The position numbers and the translations under genes were made by a program. Positions 54,144 through 63,034 of a stretch of 64,000 nucleotides of DNA are shown here, piece after piece (the first letter of the stretch is position 1; every line of letters begins with the position of its first letter). The notes under the pieces are model-generated. The model did not search any database, was not told where the DNA came from, and worked only from the letters and a program-made list of their open reading frames with translations. The stretch spans positions 186,001 to 250,000 of the forward strand of contig JACKJK010000006.1 of the NCBI GenBank assembly GCA_020637985.1. The letters are read 5' to 3'. This stretch comes from Rhodobiaceae bacterium. GTDB taxonomy: Bacteria > Pseudomonadota > Alphaproteobacteria > Rhizobiales > Tepidamorphaceae.

Positions 54144-55247
54144 ATGTCGTGGTCGATCTCGCTGGGTCGTGTGTTGGGGTCGGACATCCGCATCCACCTG
54201 ACCTTCCTGCTGCTGCTGGCGTGGATCGGCATCGCGCAGTACCAGGCGGGGGGAACCGCCGCTGCGGTCGACGGCGTGGCGTTCGTCATCGCCATCTTCA
54301 CCTGCGTGACGCTGCACGAGCTGGGCCATGCGGCGGCGGCGCGGCGCTACGGCATCGCGACGCCGGACATCACGCTGCTGCCGATCGGCGGCGTGGCGCG
54401 GCTTGAACGCATCCCGGAAAACCCGCGCCAGGAGATCGTGATCGCGGTGGCCGGGCCGCTGGTCAACGTGGTAATCGCCGCAGTGCTGATCGGCATCCTT
54501 GGTGCGCGCTTCGATCTTGCGTCGCTGACGACCCTCGAGGATCCCGGGCCGAACTTCCTTGCGCGCGTCGCTGCGGTCAACGTGGTGTTGGTGCTGTTCA
54601 ACATGATCCCGGCGTTTCCGATGGACGGCGGGCGGGTGTTGCGCGCCCTGCTGGCGATGAAGCTGAGCCGCATGAAGGCGACGCTGCTGGCCGCGCGCAT
54701 CGGCCAGGCGATTGCCTTCGGCTTCGGCTTCCTGGGTCTGACGAGTGGCAATCCCGTGCTGCTGCTCGTCGCCGTATTCGTCTATTTCGCCGCCGCCTCG
54801 GAAGCGGAAGGCACCAGCCTGATCACCACGGCGCGCCGGCTGAAGGCGCAGGACGCGATGATCGTCTCCTTCGAGGCACTGGGTCTGAACGCGACCCTCG
54901 ACGATGCAGCCGGCGCGCTGCTGCGCACCACCCAGCACGAGTTCCCGGTCGTCGACGGTGGCGGGCGGCTGCGCGGCATGCTGTTGCGGCAGCAACTCGT
55001 CGCCGCGCTCGCCGCGCGCGGCGGTTCGGCGCCGGTGATCGATGTGATGGACAAGAACGTGCCGTCGCTGCCGGCGGAAACGCGTCTCGACCGCGTGCTG
55101 GAGGCGATGCAGAAGGCCGGCAGCGCGACGGCGGCACTGGTCGACGCGGACGGCAAGCTCGCCGGATACATGAGCCGGGAGAACCTCGCCGAGCTTTCCA
55201 TGCTGGCGGCGGCAGACTGGCACGGCGAGGACCGCGCGCGGAGCTGA
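54144..55247 (+). CDS. Site-2 protease family protein with CBS domains
   Basis: A 367-aa intramembrane zinc protease. HELGH at about residues 58-62 provides the zinc site, and NMIPAFPMDGGRVLRAL near 153 the second ligand motif, with four or more helices between. A C-terminal pair of CBS domains (about 236-357) includes ALLRTTQHEFPVVDGGGRL and VIDVMDKNVPSLPAETRL. It is related to the Rip/SpoIVFB group that release membrane transcription regulators. Substrate unknown; the double-anchored TAXI protein upstream is a candidate partner (inference). Confidence 0.92.
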   Translation: MSWSISLGRVLGSDIRIHLTFLLLLAWIGIAQYQAGGTAAAVDGVAFVIAIFTCVTLHELGHAAAARRYGIATPDITLLPIGGVARLERIPENPRQEIVIAVAGPLVNVVIAAVLIGILGARFDLASLTTLEDPGPNFLARVAAVNVVLVLFNMIPAFPMDGGRVLRALLAMKLSRMKATLLAARIGQAIAFGFGFLGLTSGNPVLLLVAVFVYFAAASEAEGTSLITTARRLKAQDAMIVSFEALGLNATLDDAAGALLRTTQHEFPVVDGGGRLRGMLLRQQLVAALAARGGSAPVIDVMDKNVPSLPAETRLDRVLEAMQKAGSATAALVDADGKLAGYMSRENLAELSMLAAADWHGEDRARS

Positions 55248-55344
55248 GCCAAGGAAACGACTTGGCGCTTTCGCTGAAGCGAAAAAGACGCTACACGCTG
55301 CGCAACCGCGGGGCGCGACGCCCCGGCAACCCCCGGAAAGCAAA

Positions 55345-57171
55345 ATGAACCTGCGAAACATCGCCATCATCGCGCACGTCGATCATGGCAAGACGACACT
55401 GGTGGACCGGCTGCTGCAGCAGTCCGGCACGTTCCGCGCCAACCAGAAGGTTGCCGAGCGCGCGATGGATTCCAACGACCTGGAGCGCGAGCGCGGCATC
55501 ACCATCCTTGCCAAGGTGACCTCGGTCTTGTGGAAGGACACGCGCGTCAACATCGTCGACACGCCAGGCCACGCCGATTTCGGCGGCGAGGTGGAGCGCA
55601 TCCTCAACATGGTCGACGGCGCGATCGTGCTGGTCGACGCCGCCGAAGGCCCGATGCCGCAGACGAAGTTCGTCGTCGGCAAGGCGCTGAAGGTCGGGCT
55701 GAAGCCGATCGTGGCGATCAACAAGATCGACAAGTCCGACGAGCGCCACGTCGAGGTCATCAACGAGGTGTTCGACCTGTTCGCGGCGCTGGACGCCACC
55801 GACGAGCAGCTCGACTTCCCGATCCTCTACGGCTCGGCGAAGGACGGCTGGATGGCGCTGAAGCCGGAAGGCCCGCGCGAGGACATGTCGCCGCTGTTCG
55901 ACATGGTGCTCGACCACGTGCCGCCGCCGCCGGCCGAGGAAGGCCCCCTGCGCCTGCTGGTGACGACGACGCAGTCCGACCCCTACCTCGGGCGCATCGT
56001 GACGGGACGCATCACGTCGGGCACGGCGCGGCCGAACATGGCCGTGAAGGCGTTGGCGCGCGATGGTTCGGTGGTCGAGCAGGGACGCATTTCCAAGCTG
56101 CTGTCGGCGCGCGGCCTGGAGCGGGTCGCCATCGAGGAAGCGGGCGCCGGCGACATCGTCTCGATCGCCGGGCTGGCCGAGGTCAACGTCGCCGACACGA
56201 TCTGTGATTTGTCGGTGGAAACCGCCCTTGCCGCCCAGCCGATCGACCCGCCGACGCTGTCGATGACCTTCCGCGTCAACGATTCGCCGCTCGCGGGCCG
56301 GGAGGGCGACAAGGTGCAGAGCCGCGTCATCCGGGCGCGGCTGATGCGCGAGGCGGAAGGCAACGTCGCGCTCAGCGTGTCGGATTCGCCCGATGCGGAC
56401 GCATTCGAGGTCGCCGGGCGCGGCGAACTGCAACTCGCGATCCTGATCGAGACGATGCGCCGCGAGGGCTTCGAGATGGGCGTGTCGCGGCCGCGCGTGC
56501 TGATGCACAAGGGCGAGAACGGCAGCCTGGAGGAGCCGATCGAGGAAGTCATCATCGACGTCGACGAGGACTACTCCGGCATCGTGGTGCAGAAGCTTTC
56601 CGAGCGCAAGGCCGACCTCGTCGAGATGAAGCCGTCGGGCGGCGGGCGCACGCGGCTGGTCTTCCACGCGCCGACGCGCGGGCTGATCGGCTATCACGGC
56701 GAGTTGCTGTCGGACACGCGCGGCACCGCGACGATGAACCGCATCTACCATGGCTATGCGCCGTTCAAGGGCGAAATCAGCGGCCGCCATACCGGAGTGC
56801 TGATCTCCAACGGCGACGGCGAGGCGGTTGCCTATGCGCTGTGGAACCTGGAGGACCGCGGACCGATCATGATCGATCCGGGCACGAAGGTTTACCGCGG
56901 CATGATCGTCGGCGAGCACACACGCGACAACGACCTCGAGGTCAACGTGCTTAAGGGCAAGCAGTTGACCAACGTTCGGGCCGCCGGCAAGGACGAGGCG
57001 GTGCGGCTGACCCCGCCGAAACGGCTGTCGCTGGAAGCGGCGCTTGCCTACATCGACGAGGACGAGCTGGTCGAGGTGACGCCGAAATCGATCCGCCTGC
57101 GCAAGGCGATGCTCGACCCGCACGAGCGCAAGCGCGCCAGCCGCAAGAAGGAAGCCGAAGCAGCTGCCTGA
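55345..57171 (+). CDS. typA: Translational GTPase TypA/BipA
   Basis: Ribosome-associated GTPase for stress response and 50S assembly. The 608-aa product begins LRNIAIIAHVDHGKTTLVDRL (G1 at residues 10-18), with the RGITI switch, VDTPGHADFGGEVERI (G3), AINKIDKSDERHVEV (G4), then beta-barrel and EF-G-like domains, and the TypA tail (RHTGVLISNGDGEAVAYAL, EKRASRKKE-like end). A short hairpin (TTTCGC-TGAA-GCGAAA, 55269-55284) precedes the gene. Good ATG at 55345. Confidence 0.98.
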   Translation: MNLRNIAIIAHVDHGKTTLVDRLLQQSGTFRANQKVAERAMDSNDLERERGITILAKVTSVLWKDTRVNIVDTPGHADFGGEVERILNMVDGAIVLVDAAEGPMPQTKFVVGKALKVGLKPIVAINKIDKSDERHVEVINEVFDLFAALDATDEQLDFPILYGSAKDGWMALKPEGPREDMSPLFDMVLDHVPPPPAEEGPLRLLVTTTQSDPYLGRIVTGRITSGTARPNMAVKALARDGSVVEQGRISKLLSARGLERVAIEEAGAGDIVSIAGLAEVNVADTICDLSVETALAAQPIDPPTLSMTFRVNDSPLAGREGDKVQSRVIRARLMREAEGNVALSVSDSPDADAFEVAGRGELQLAILIETMRREGFEMGVSRPRVLMHKGENGSLEEPIEEVIIDVDEDYSGIVVQKLSERKADLVEMKPSGGGRTRLVFHAPTRGLIGYHGELLSDTRGTATMNRIYHGYAPFKGEISGRHTGVLISNGDGEAVAYALWNLEDRGPIMIDPGTKVYRGMIVGEHTRDNDLEVNVLKGKQLTNVRAAGKDEAVRLTPPKRLSLEAALAYIDEDELVEVTPKSIRLRKAMLDPHERKRASRKKEAEAAA

Positions 57172-57293
57172 GCGGTGGCGGCGGGGAGGCTGCGAGCGTA
57201 CCTGGCTTGTACCACCCGCGCCGCAGGCGAGCCGGCATGGCGGCCGGGGTTCCGGCCGTCGCGGATTTTATCCGAAAACCGTTGCGCGGGTTC

Positions 57294-57316
57294 GGGGAAG
57301 CGCTTTACGCTTCCCC
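57294..57316 (+). promoter_or_regulatory. Hairpin immediately before a GNAT start codon
   Basis: GGGGAAGCG (57294-57302) pairs perfectly with CGCTTCCCC (57308-57316) around CTTTA, one base before the ATG at 57318. The only purine-rich candidate for a ribosome binding site is inside the stem. It could limit translation, or the true start may be upstream. Confidence 0.4.
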
Positions 57317-57317
57317 C

Positions 57318-57827
57318 ATGGCGACGCTGGCAATCGATATCCGGCATCCGAGAACGGCCGATGCTGCCGGCCTGGCGGCGGTCTTTGACGCTGCCTGGGC
57401 GCAGGCCTATCGCGGCATCATCCCCGACGTCGACCTGAGGCGGATCGCGGCGCGGCGCGGCGAAGCCTACTGGAGCCACGTTGCCGACAGTGCGGCGCGG
57501 CAGGTGCTGGTACTGTCGGTCGACGGCGCGGCGCGCGGCTATGCCTCGTTCGGCGGCAACCGCAACCAGCGCATGCCGGCGCAAGGCGAGGTCTACGAGC
57601 TTTACGTCGATCCGGTCTGCCAGGGCCTCGGCTTCGGGCGCGCGCTCTTCGACGCGGCGCGGCGGCGGCTGTGTGCGCGCCGGCACCGTGGCCTCGTGGT
57701 ATGGGCGCTGGCCGGCAACGAGAGGGCGGATGCCTTCTACCGGCGCGCCGGCGGGCACGTCGCGGCCGAGGACCGGATCTATTTCCTGAGCCGGAACTAT
57801 CGTCGCATAGCCTATCTGTGGCAGTAG
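57318..57827 (+). CDS. GNAT family N-acetyltransferase
   Basis: A 169-aa acetyltransferase. RHPRTADAAGLAAVFDAAW forms the N-terminal fold, VYELYVDPVCQGLGFGRALF the acetyl-CoA loop, and WALAGNERADAFYRRAGG the C-terminal part. Substrate unknown. The ATG at 57318 sits just behind a perfect hairpin; in-frame ATGs at 57207 and 57237 are alternatives. It precedes ppa in the same direction. Confidence 0.85.
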   Translation: MATLAIDIRHPRTADAAGLAAVFDAAWAQAYRGIIPDVDLRRIAARRGEAYWSHVADSAARQVLVLSVDGAARGYASFGGNRNQRMPAQGEVYELYVDPVCQGLGFGRALFDAARRRLCARRHRGLVVWALAGNERADAFYRRAGGHVAAEDRIYFLSRNYRRIAYLWQ

Positions 57828-57891
57828 CGGCATAAAGCTGCACGGCCCGACGTGTCCGAATACAACCCGTCTGCGCGAGGAGATACTACGC

Positions 57892-58425
57892 ATGCGCATC
57901 GATGCGATCGCGATCGGGATCAATCCGCCCGAGGACATCAACGTTATCATCGAGGTTCCCGTTGGCGGGGAGCCGGTGAAATACGAGATGGACAAGGAGG
58001 CGGGCACGATGTTCGTCGACCGCTTCCTGTACACGCCGATGCGTTACCCCGGAAACTATGGCTTCGTGCCGCATACGCTGTCCGACGATGGCGACCCGAT
58101 CGACGTGCTGGTACCCAACGAGCGCCCGATCATTCCCGGCGCGGTGATGAACTGCCGGCCGATCGGCGTGCTCATGATGGAAGACGAGAGCGGGCTCGAC
58201 GAGAAGCTCGTCGCAGTGCCCTCGGCGCACCTGACGCGGCGCTACGACGGCGTTCATTCCTACGACAATCTGCCCGAGATCACGCTCAAGCAGATCGAGC
58301 ACTTCTTCAGCCGCTACAAGGATCTGGAACCCAACAAGTGGGTGAAGATCAAGGGCTGGGAAAACGCCGCGCATGCCCGCCGGCTGATCATGGAATCGAT
58401 CGCGCGGGCGAAGGCGAAGGCTTAA
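57892..58425 (+). CDS. ppa: Inorganic pyrophosphatase
   Basis: Cytoplasmic family I enzyme hydrolysing pyrophosphate. The 177-aa product has the catalytic acidic signature DDGDPIDVLVP, KYEMDKEAGTMFVDRFLYTP, and RYPGNYGFVPHTL. GAGGAG lies about 9 bases before the ATG. It converges on folD, with a shared hairpin in between. Confidence 0.97.
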   Translation: MRIDAIAIGINPPEDINVIIEVPVGGEPVKYEMDKEAGTMFVDRFLYTPMRYPGNYGFVPHTLSDDGDPIDVLVPNERPIIPGAVMNCRPIGVLMMEDESGLDEKLVAVPSAHLTRRYDGVHSYDNLPEITLKQIEHFFSRYKDLEPNKWVKIKGWENAAHARRLIMESIARAKAKA

Positions 58426-58464
58426 GCGCTTTCAGCCGGTCCGGCGAATGCATGCAGTGAAGAG

Positions 58465-58496
58465 CCGGGGATGCAGCATGCCTGCTTCCTCCCCGG
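58465..58496. terminator. Hairpin between ppa and folD
   Basis: CCGGGG (58465-58470) pairs with CCCCGG (58491-58496), and GCAG with CTGC inside. Located between convergent genes; no T-run. Probably bidirectional. Confidence 0.5.
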
Positions 58497-58524
58497 ACAT
58501 GATTGCCTACTGCGACAAGAGCTT

Positions 58525-59427
58525 TCAGCCGGCGATCACGCTTTCGAAGTCGACGCCCGCGCGCTGGCAGGCGGCCTGAAGCGTATTGCGCAGCAGGCAG
58601 GCAATCGTCATCGGCCCGACGCCACCGGGAACCGGGGTGATGGCGCCGGCAACCTTCGCCGCCTCGCCGTAGGCAACGTCGCCGACCAGCTTGGTCTTTC
58701 CCTCGCCGCGCTCGGGCGCCGGCACGCGGTTGATACCGACATCGATGACGGTCGCGCCGGGCTTGATCCAGTCGCCCTTGATCATCTCGGGGCGGCCGAC
58801 GGCGGCAACGAGGATGTCGGCGCGGCGGCAGGTCGCGGGAAGATCGGCGGTGCGCGAGTGGGCAATCGTCACGGTGCAGTTTTCACCGAGCAGCAGCTGC
58901 GCCACCGGCTTGCCGACCAGGTTGGAGCGGCCGACCACCACGGCCTCAAGGCCGGACAGCTTGTCGTGAACGCTCTTGACCAGCAGCAGGCTGCCCAGCG
59001 GCGTGCAGGAGACCAGCGCCGGCATGCCCGACGACAGCCGCCCGGCGTTGAGCGGATGGAGGCCGTCCACATCCTTCGCCGGATCGATCGTGTCGATCAC
59101 CGTCTGCTGGCTGATCTGGTCGGGCACGGGAAACTGCACGAGGATGCCATCGACGTCCGGATCCTTGTTCAGTGTCCTGACGAGGTCCAGCAAATCGGCC
59201 TCGGACGTGCTGGCGTCCAGTTTGTGCTCGATGGAGCGCATGCCGACCTCGACCGTCTGCTCGCCCTTGTTGCGCACGTAGACCTTGCTTGCCGGATCCT
59301 CGCCGACCAGCACCACGGCCAGCCCCGGAACCCTGCCGGCCTGCTTCTCGAAAGCCTTGACCGCCCTTGCGATGTCGGCGCGCAGCCCGGCGGCAACGCT
59401 CTTTCCGTCGATGATGCTGGCGGTCAT
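58525..59427 (-). CDS. folD: Bifunctional methylenetetrahydrofolate dehydrogenase/cyclohydrolase
   Basis: Interconverts 5,10-methylene- and 10-formyl-THF with NADP+. The 300-aa product shows LAVVLVGEDPASKVYVRNK, DPDVDGILVQFPVP, PAKDVDGLHPLNAG and the cofactor site VVGRSNLVGKPVAQLLL. The ATG at 59427 has AGGAAAC upstream. Downstream member of yggT-DUF167-folD. Confidence 0.97.
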   Translation of the reverse strand: MTASIIDGKSVAAGLRADIARAVKAFEKQAGRVPGLAVVLVGEDPASKVYVRNKGEQTVEVGMRSIEHKLDASTSEADLLDLVRTLNKDPDVDGILVQFPVPDQISQQTVIDTIDPAKDVDGLHPLNAGRLSSGMPALVSCTPLGSLLLVKSVHDKLSGLEAVVVGRSNLVGKPVAQLLLGENCTVTIAHSRTADLPATCRRADILVAAVGRPEMIKGDWIKPGATVIDVGINRVPAPERGEGKTKLVGDVAYGEAAKVAGAITPVPGGVGPMTIACLLRNTLQAACQRAGVDFESVIAG

Positions 59428-59487
59428 GGTTTCCTCCCTCTCGAGTGCCGGACGGCGAAGCGCGCCCCGGCGATACGTTTTCGTGTT

Positions 59488-59817
59488 TCATGCCGGCAGC
59501 GACGAGCGTTCGCAAAGCGTCGCCGCCAGGTCTCCCGGTGTGCCCGCAACTGTCAGGATCTTGACGCGCGCCGTCGTTCCGCGCGCGACCTCGACCGTCG
59601 AGGGTGCGACGCCGAGCCATTTGGCAACAAGCTGCGCCACCGCCTTGTTGGCCGCGCCCTTATCGGCAACGGCGCGCACGCGCACCGCCAGCACGTCGGA
59701 ACCGTCGGACAGGGTCTGCGGCCCGTCGACGCCATCGCGCGCCGCCTTCGGCGTGACGCGCAGGCGCATGCGCAGCCCGGCGGGCGTGGCCTCGGCGTAT
59801 GCGGGAAGCGGGTTCAC
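59488..59817 (-). CDS. DUF167 (YggU) family protein
   Basis: A 109-aa protein. The YggU core is clear: RLRVTPKAARDGVDG, VLAVRVRAVADKGAANKAVA, KWLGVAPSTVEVARGTTARVK. Function unknown. The start is a GTG at 59817. It sits between YggT (18 bases upstream) and folD on the same strand, a widely conserved set. Confidence 0.9.
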   Translation of the reverse strand: MNPLPAYAEATPAGLRMRLRVTPKAARDGVDGPQTLSDGSDVLAVRVRAVADKGAANKAVAQLVAKWLGVAPSTVEVARGTTARVKILTVAGTPGDLAATLCERSSLPA

Positions 59818-59835
59818 GAGTTGTGTGGTTATGGA

Positions 59836-60126
59836 TCAGAAGACGAGCCGGATGATGACGCGCTGCAGGAAGATCAGCAGCAGGATCAGGATCACCGGCG
59901 AAATGTCGATGCCGCCGAGATTGGGCATCATGCGGCGGATGGGCCGCAGGGCCGGCTCGGTGACGCGCCACAGGAACTCGGCGATCGAAGCGACGAACTG
60001 GTTGCGCGTGTTGACGACGTTGAAGGCGATCAGCCAGCTCAGGATCGCGGATGCGATCAGGATCCAGATGTAGAGATCGATCGCGATCAGCGCGACTTCG
60101 GCGAGCGACGAAACGATTGCGGTCAT
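59836..60126 (-). CDS. YggT family membrane protein
   Basis: A 96-aa protein with two helices: IAIDLYIWILIASAILSWLI and ISPVILILLLIFLQRVIIRL, joined by NQFVASIAEFLWRVTEPALRPIRRMMP, a family landmark. Linked in some bacteria to osmotic or cell-division functions. The ATG at 60126 is preferred over an in-frame ATG at 60159. First gene of the yggT-DUF167-folD unit. Confidence 0.9.
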   Translation of the reverse strand: MTAIVSSLAEVALIAIDLYIWILIASAILSWLIAFNVVNTRNQFVASIAEFLWRVTEPALRPIRRMMPNLGGIDISPVILILLLIFLQRVIIRLVF

Positions 60127-60247
60127 GGCGGCCCCGGTCGGCAGGTTGCACGATGTCACACCGCCCGAGCGCGGTGCATCAGCATGTCCTGACAGTTAGC
60201 GGGCCACGCCGCCCGCCGCAAGTGGAGCAGATGCATGCGCGCCTTGC

Positions 60248-60277
60248 TTGACAGCCCGGCAGGCGCGGACGTAAATG
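60248..60277 (+). promoter_or_regulatory. Promoter of tRNA-Ala
   Basis: TTGACA at 60248-60253 is a perfect -35, with TAAATG (60272-60277) 18 bases downstream or GTAAAT at 17. Transcription would begin about 10 bases before the tRNA. Confidence 0.65.
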
Positions 60278-60293
60278 CGGCCTCCAAAGCGTT

Positions 60294-60369
<76 letters not shown>

Positions 60370-60958
60370 TTTTTCCGCTTGTTCCGCTCATGGCAGTCGC
60401 GCTTGCGCTCACCGCCTGTGCGCTTTCGCCCGGGAGTCAAGTCGGGCGCATTGGTCGCAAGTCGAGACGCCTTCTCTCGCCACCACCCTTTCCCCTTAGA
60501 TCGCCGATTGTGTGGCGTGCGCGCCGTTGTGCGTACACCCGAAATCCGCGCGGCGGCCGCGTGGGCGCGCAGGCGAGAACGATCCGACATGACCGGGAAG
60601 ATGGAAGAGGGAGAACCGGTACTCCAGGGGTACGCGGTTCCGGTTCTCCCCCGACAAGACGAGCTGACTACGCACAACCTGATGCCAGCCTGACATCGGG
60701 GTTGCAAATCGTCTGCCAGACGCGCCTAGACGACATCTTGTAGTGTCGCGCGTTTGAGGCGGCAAATCGTGTGGGAGTCCGCGGCCGGACATGCAGCCCG
60801 ACTCGCATTCTGCGAATGGCGATTCGCAAATTGCGACTCACATAGCCAGAGCGGCATGGGACGGAAAGCCGGCATCCGACCTTCTTCATCCCGCCCGGCT
60901 TTCCTGAAACCGGTCACGTTCATGATCACGGGCCGGCGGGGCCCACGATGGTCGTGGT
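60370..60958. other. Gene-free region downstream of tRNA-Ala
   Basis: A 589-bp stretch without a convincing gene. It contains a perfect 11-bp inverted repeat (60609-60619 with 60640-60650) around a 20-base spacer, and a short palindrome TGCGAAT-GGCG-ATTCGCA (60811-60828) in a TTCGC-rich block of the kind found in intergenic repeats of alphaproteobacteria. Near 60922-60946 a GC hairpin resembles that at 2365-2395 in core sequence (ATCACGGGCC). No integrase or attachment-site duplication is seen. Confidence 0.4.
60609..60650. repeat. 11-bp inverted repeat, spacer 20
   Basis: GGGAGAACCGG and CCGGTTCTCCC are exact inverted copies. It could be a hairpin, an sRNA end or a regulator site; no T-run follows. 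Confidence 0.6.
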
Positions 60959-61711
60959 CTACTCGGCGGCCGCCTTCAGCGCGCGGGTGTCGCTGGCAAG
61001 CCAGCTGTCGAGAAAGGCCTCCAGCCAGCTGTCGACCTGGTCGTCGTACATCAGCCGGCCCATGATGTGGGCCTCGCGCGGCTGGGCGCCAGGCAGTTCC
61101 AGGCGTTCGGCGCCCTTGGTCGTCCAGCGGTGCACCATCGCGCGGGTCACCTCGGGGTGGAACTGGATGCCGAGCGCGCTCGCGCCGACGCGGATTGCCT
61201 GGACGGCGAAATCGCCATCGGCTTCGGCAATCAGGGTGGCGCCGGAGGGAACATCGAAGCCCTCGCGGTGCCATTGGTAGACGTGGCTTGGCCAGTCCGG
61301 GGTGAGGCTGCGGCCCGCCTCGGTGGCGCGGATGGGGTAGTAGCCGATCTCGGCGCGGCCTTGCGGATGCGGCTTCACGTTGCCGCCGAGCTGGCGCACC
61401 AGCATCTGCGCGCCAAGGCAGACGCCGAGGAATGGGGCGTTCTGCTTGAGGGCGCGGCCGATGAGGTCGATCTCGTCGGCGAGGTAGGCGTCGGTGTCGT
61501 TGGCGCTCTGCGGGCCGCCAAAGATGATGACGCCGGCGTGTTCGTCGAGACGCTCCGGCAGGGGCTCGCCGAGGCAGGGACGGCGGACGTCGAGGGCGAG
61601 CCCGCGCGCGGCGAGTTTCAGCCCGATCCGCCCCGGCGTCGAGCGGGGCTGGTGGACGACGATCAGGATACGGCCGGCGGGGCCGGGTCTACATGGCGCT
61701 GAAGCCGCCAT
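60959..61711 (-). CDS. Class I glutamine amidotransferase domain protein
   Basis: A 250-aa stand-alone GATase1. The nucleophilic Cys98 lies in FLGVCLGAQMLVRQLGG and the catalytic His-Glu in GIQFHPEVTRAM. The N-terminal RILIVVHQPRSTPGRIG and HAGVIIFGGPQSANDTD are usual for GMP-synthase-like amidotransferases of unknown acceptor (YfeJ-like). It starts within the last 23 bases of the upstream SDR gene, so it is translationally linked. Confidence 0.9.
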   Translation of the reverse strand: MAASAPCRPGPAGRILIVVHQPRSTPGRIGLKLAARGLALDVRRPCLGEPLPERLDEHAGVIIFGGPQSANDTDAYLADEIDLIGRALKQNAPFLGVCLGAQMLVRQLGGNVKPHPQGRAEIGYYPIRATEAGRSLTPDWPSHVYQWHREGFDVPSGATLIAEADGDFAVQAIRVGASALGIQFHPEVTRAMVHRWTTKGAERLELPGAQPREAHIMGRLMYDDQVDSWLEAFLDSWLASDTRALKAAAE

Positions 61712-62477
61712 CGAGCTTTATCTCCGAACCGGTCATGTAGGCGGATTCGTCGCTGGCGAGATAAACCGCGGCATGCGCGACGTCCTGCGTCGTGCACAAT
61801 CGGCCAAGCGGGGCCGCCTTTGCAAGTTTCCCGCGCTGTTCGTCGCTCACTTCCTGGCGCGGCCCACCCTTCGAGAACACGTCCTGCAACAGCGCAGTGT
61901 CGATGAAATAGGGGTGGATCGAGTTGCAGCGGATGTCGTTGCCGCCGCGCGCGGCGTGCAGCGCCGTCGACTTCGTCAGCATCCAGACGCCGGCCTTGGC
62001 GGCGTTGTAGGCGGCCAGGTTCGGCCCGGCGATGATGCCGGCGATGGACGACAGGTTGACGATCGAGGCTGGCTGGCTCTCGCGCAGCAGCGGCAGCGCC
62101 AGGCGGGTGCCCAGGTAGACCGAATCGAGGTTGACCGACATGCCGCGGCGCCAGGTATCGGGCTCGACGTCCTCCACCGAACCGGGCACCCAGATGCCGG
62201 CGTTGTTGACGAGCACGTTGAGGCCGCCGAGCGCATCCCTGGTTGCCGCCAGCGCCGCGCGCCACGAGGCCTCGTCGGTGACGTCATGCGCGCAGGCATG
62301 GACGTCGCCGAGACCAGCGAGGCCGGATTTCGCGCTGGCCGCGGCATCGGGGTTGATGTCGGACAGCATGACGCGTGCGCCCTGGCGCAGGAATTCCGCC
62401 GCGATGGCGCGGCCGATGCCGCCGCCACCGCCGCTGATGAGCGCCAGCTTGCCGGCAAGCCTTGGCTGCATGGTCAT
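61689..62477 (-). CDS. Short-chain dehydrogenase/reductase
   Basis: A 262-aa classical SDR. Glycine motif SGGGGGIGRAIAAEFLRQGA, Asp-Asn dinucleotide element, NNAGIWVPG, catalytic Ser in IVNLSSIAGI, YNAAKAG with Tyr and Lys, and ASDESAYMTGSEIKLDGG at the end. AAGGAG lies 6 bases before the ATG. Followed, overlapping, by the amidotransferase. Substrate unknown; resembles cyclopentanol/3-oxoacyl-type members. Confidence 0.9.
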   Translation of the reverse strand: MTMQPRLAGKLALISGGGGGIGRAIAAEFLRQGARVMLSDINPDAAASAKSGLAGLGDVHACAHDVTDEASWRAALAATRDALGGLNVLVNNAGIWVPGSVEDVEPDTWRRGMSVNLDSVYLGTRLALPLLRESQPASIVNLSSIAGIIAGPNLAAYNAAKAGVWMLTKSTALHAARGGNDIRCNSIHPYFIDTALLQDVFSKGGPRQEVSDEQRGKLAKAAPLGRLCTTQDVAHAAVYLASDESAYMTGSEIKLDGGFSAM

Positions 62478-62505
62478 TCAGTCTCCTTGCGGACAGGTGG
62501 CCGGG

Positions 62506-62979
62506 TCATTCCTCGGTGTGGTCCCGCTCGACCATCTTGCGCAGGCGGATGCGCTCGCGCGAGGGGACGTGCAGCAGTTCGGCGATGCGCCACAGGGCGT
62601 TGTCCTCGAACTCGTGCACGGTGCCGTCGGCATAGACCATTTCCCAGAGCATTTCGACGATGCGGGCGCGCCCGTCGGCATCGAGCCGGCGGTTGAGCAC
62701 GCTTGTGAAGGTGTAGAGATCGACAGCCTCGAGGCTGCTCTTGCGGGCTGCCTCGACAAGTGCCGCGGTCTGGCCGGGATCGAGCTCGAAGCGATCGGCA
62801 AGCACGTCGCGCAGGCGCGCCTTCTCGGCATCCTCGACGATGCCGTCGACGGCGATGACGTGAAAGGCCAGCGCTGCGGCGGCGAGCTGTTCCTCGTCGG
62901 GCGTGTAGCCGGGAGCGGCGGACTTCCCGCCATCGGCCAGGTCCTCGATGAACCGTGAAATCGACTTGAAGATCGACAT
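62506..62979 (-). CDS. TerB-like tellurite-resistance family protein
   Basis: A 157-aa helical protein of the TerB/DUF533-like fold. LAAAALAFHVIAVDGIVEDAEKARL and LWEMVYADGTVHEFEDNALW carry the paired acidic metal-binding motifs (D-G at both). The ATG at 62979 (MSIFKSISRFIEDL) has GGGGAG 8 bases upstream. Role in tellurite resistance is not implied; function is likely metal or stress related. Confidence 0.88.
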   Translation of the reverse strand: MSIFKSISRFIEDLADGGKSAAPGYTPDEEQLAAAALAFHVIAVDGIVEDAEKARLRDVLADRFELDPGQTAALVEAARKSSLEAVDLYTFTSVLNRRLDADGRARIVEMLWEMVYADGTVHEFEDNALWRIAELLHVPSRERIRLRKMVERDHTEE

Positions 62980-63034
62980 CGTACAACTCCCCGCCCGCCG
63001 GTCCGCCTTTTCGCTGAAGACAAACCAGAAGCAA

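Noticed and set aside
55291..57123. 610-codon open frame on the minus strand opposite typA
   Set aside because: Antisense shadow of typA; the plus strand encodes an intact GTPase with all motifs.
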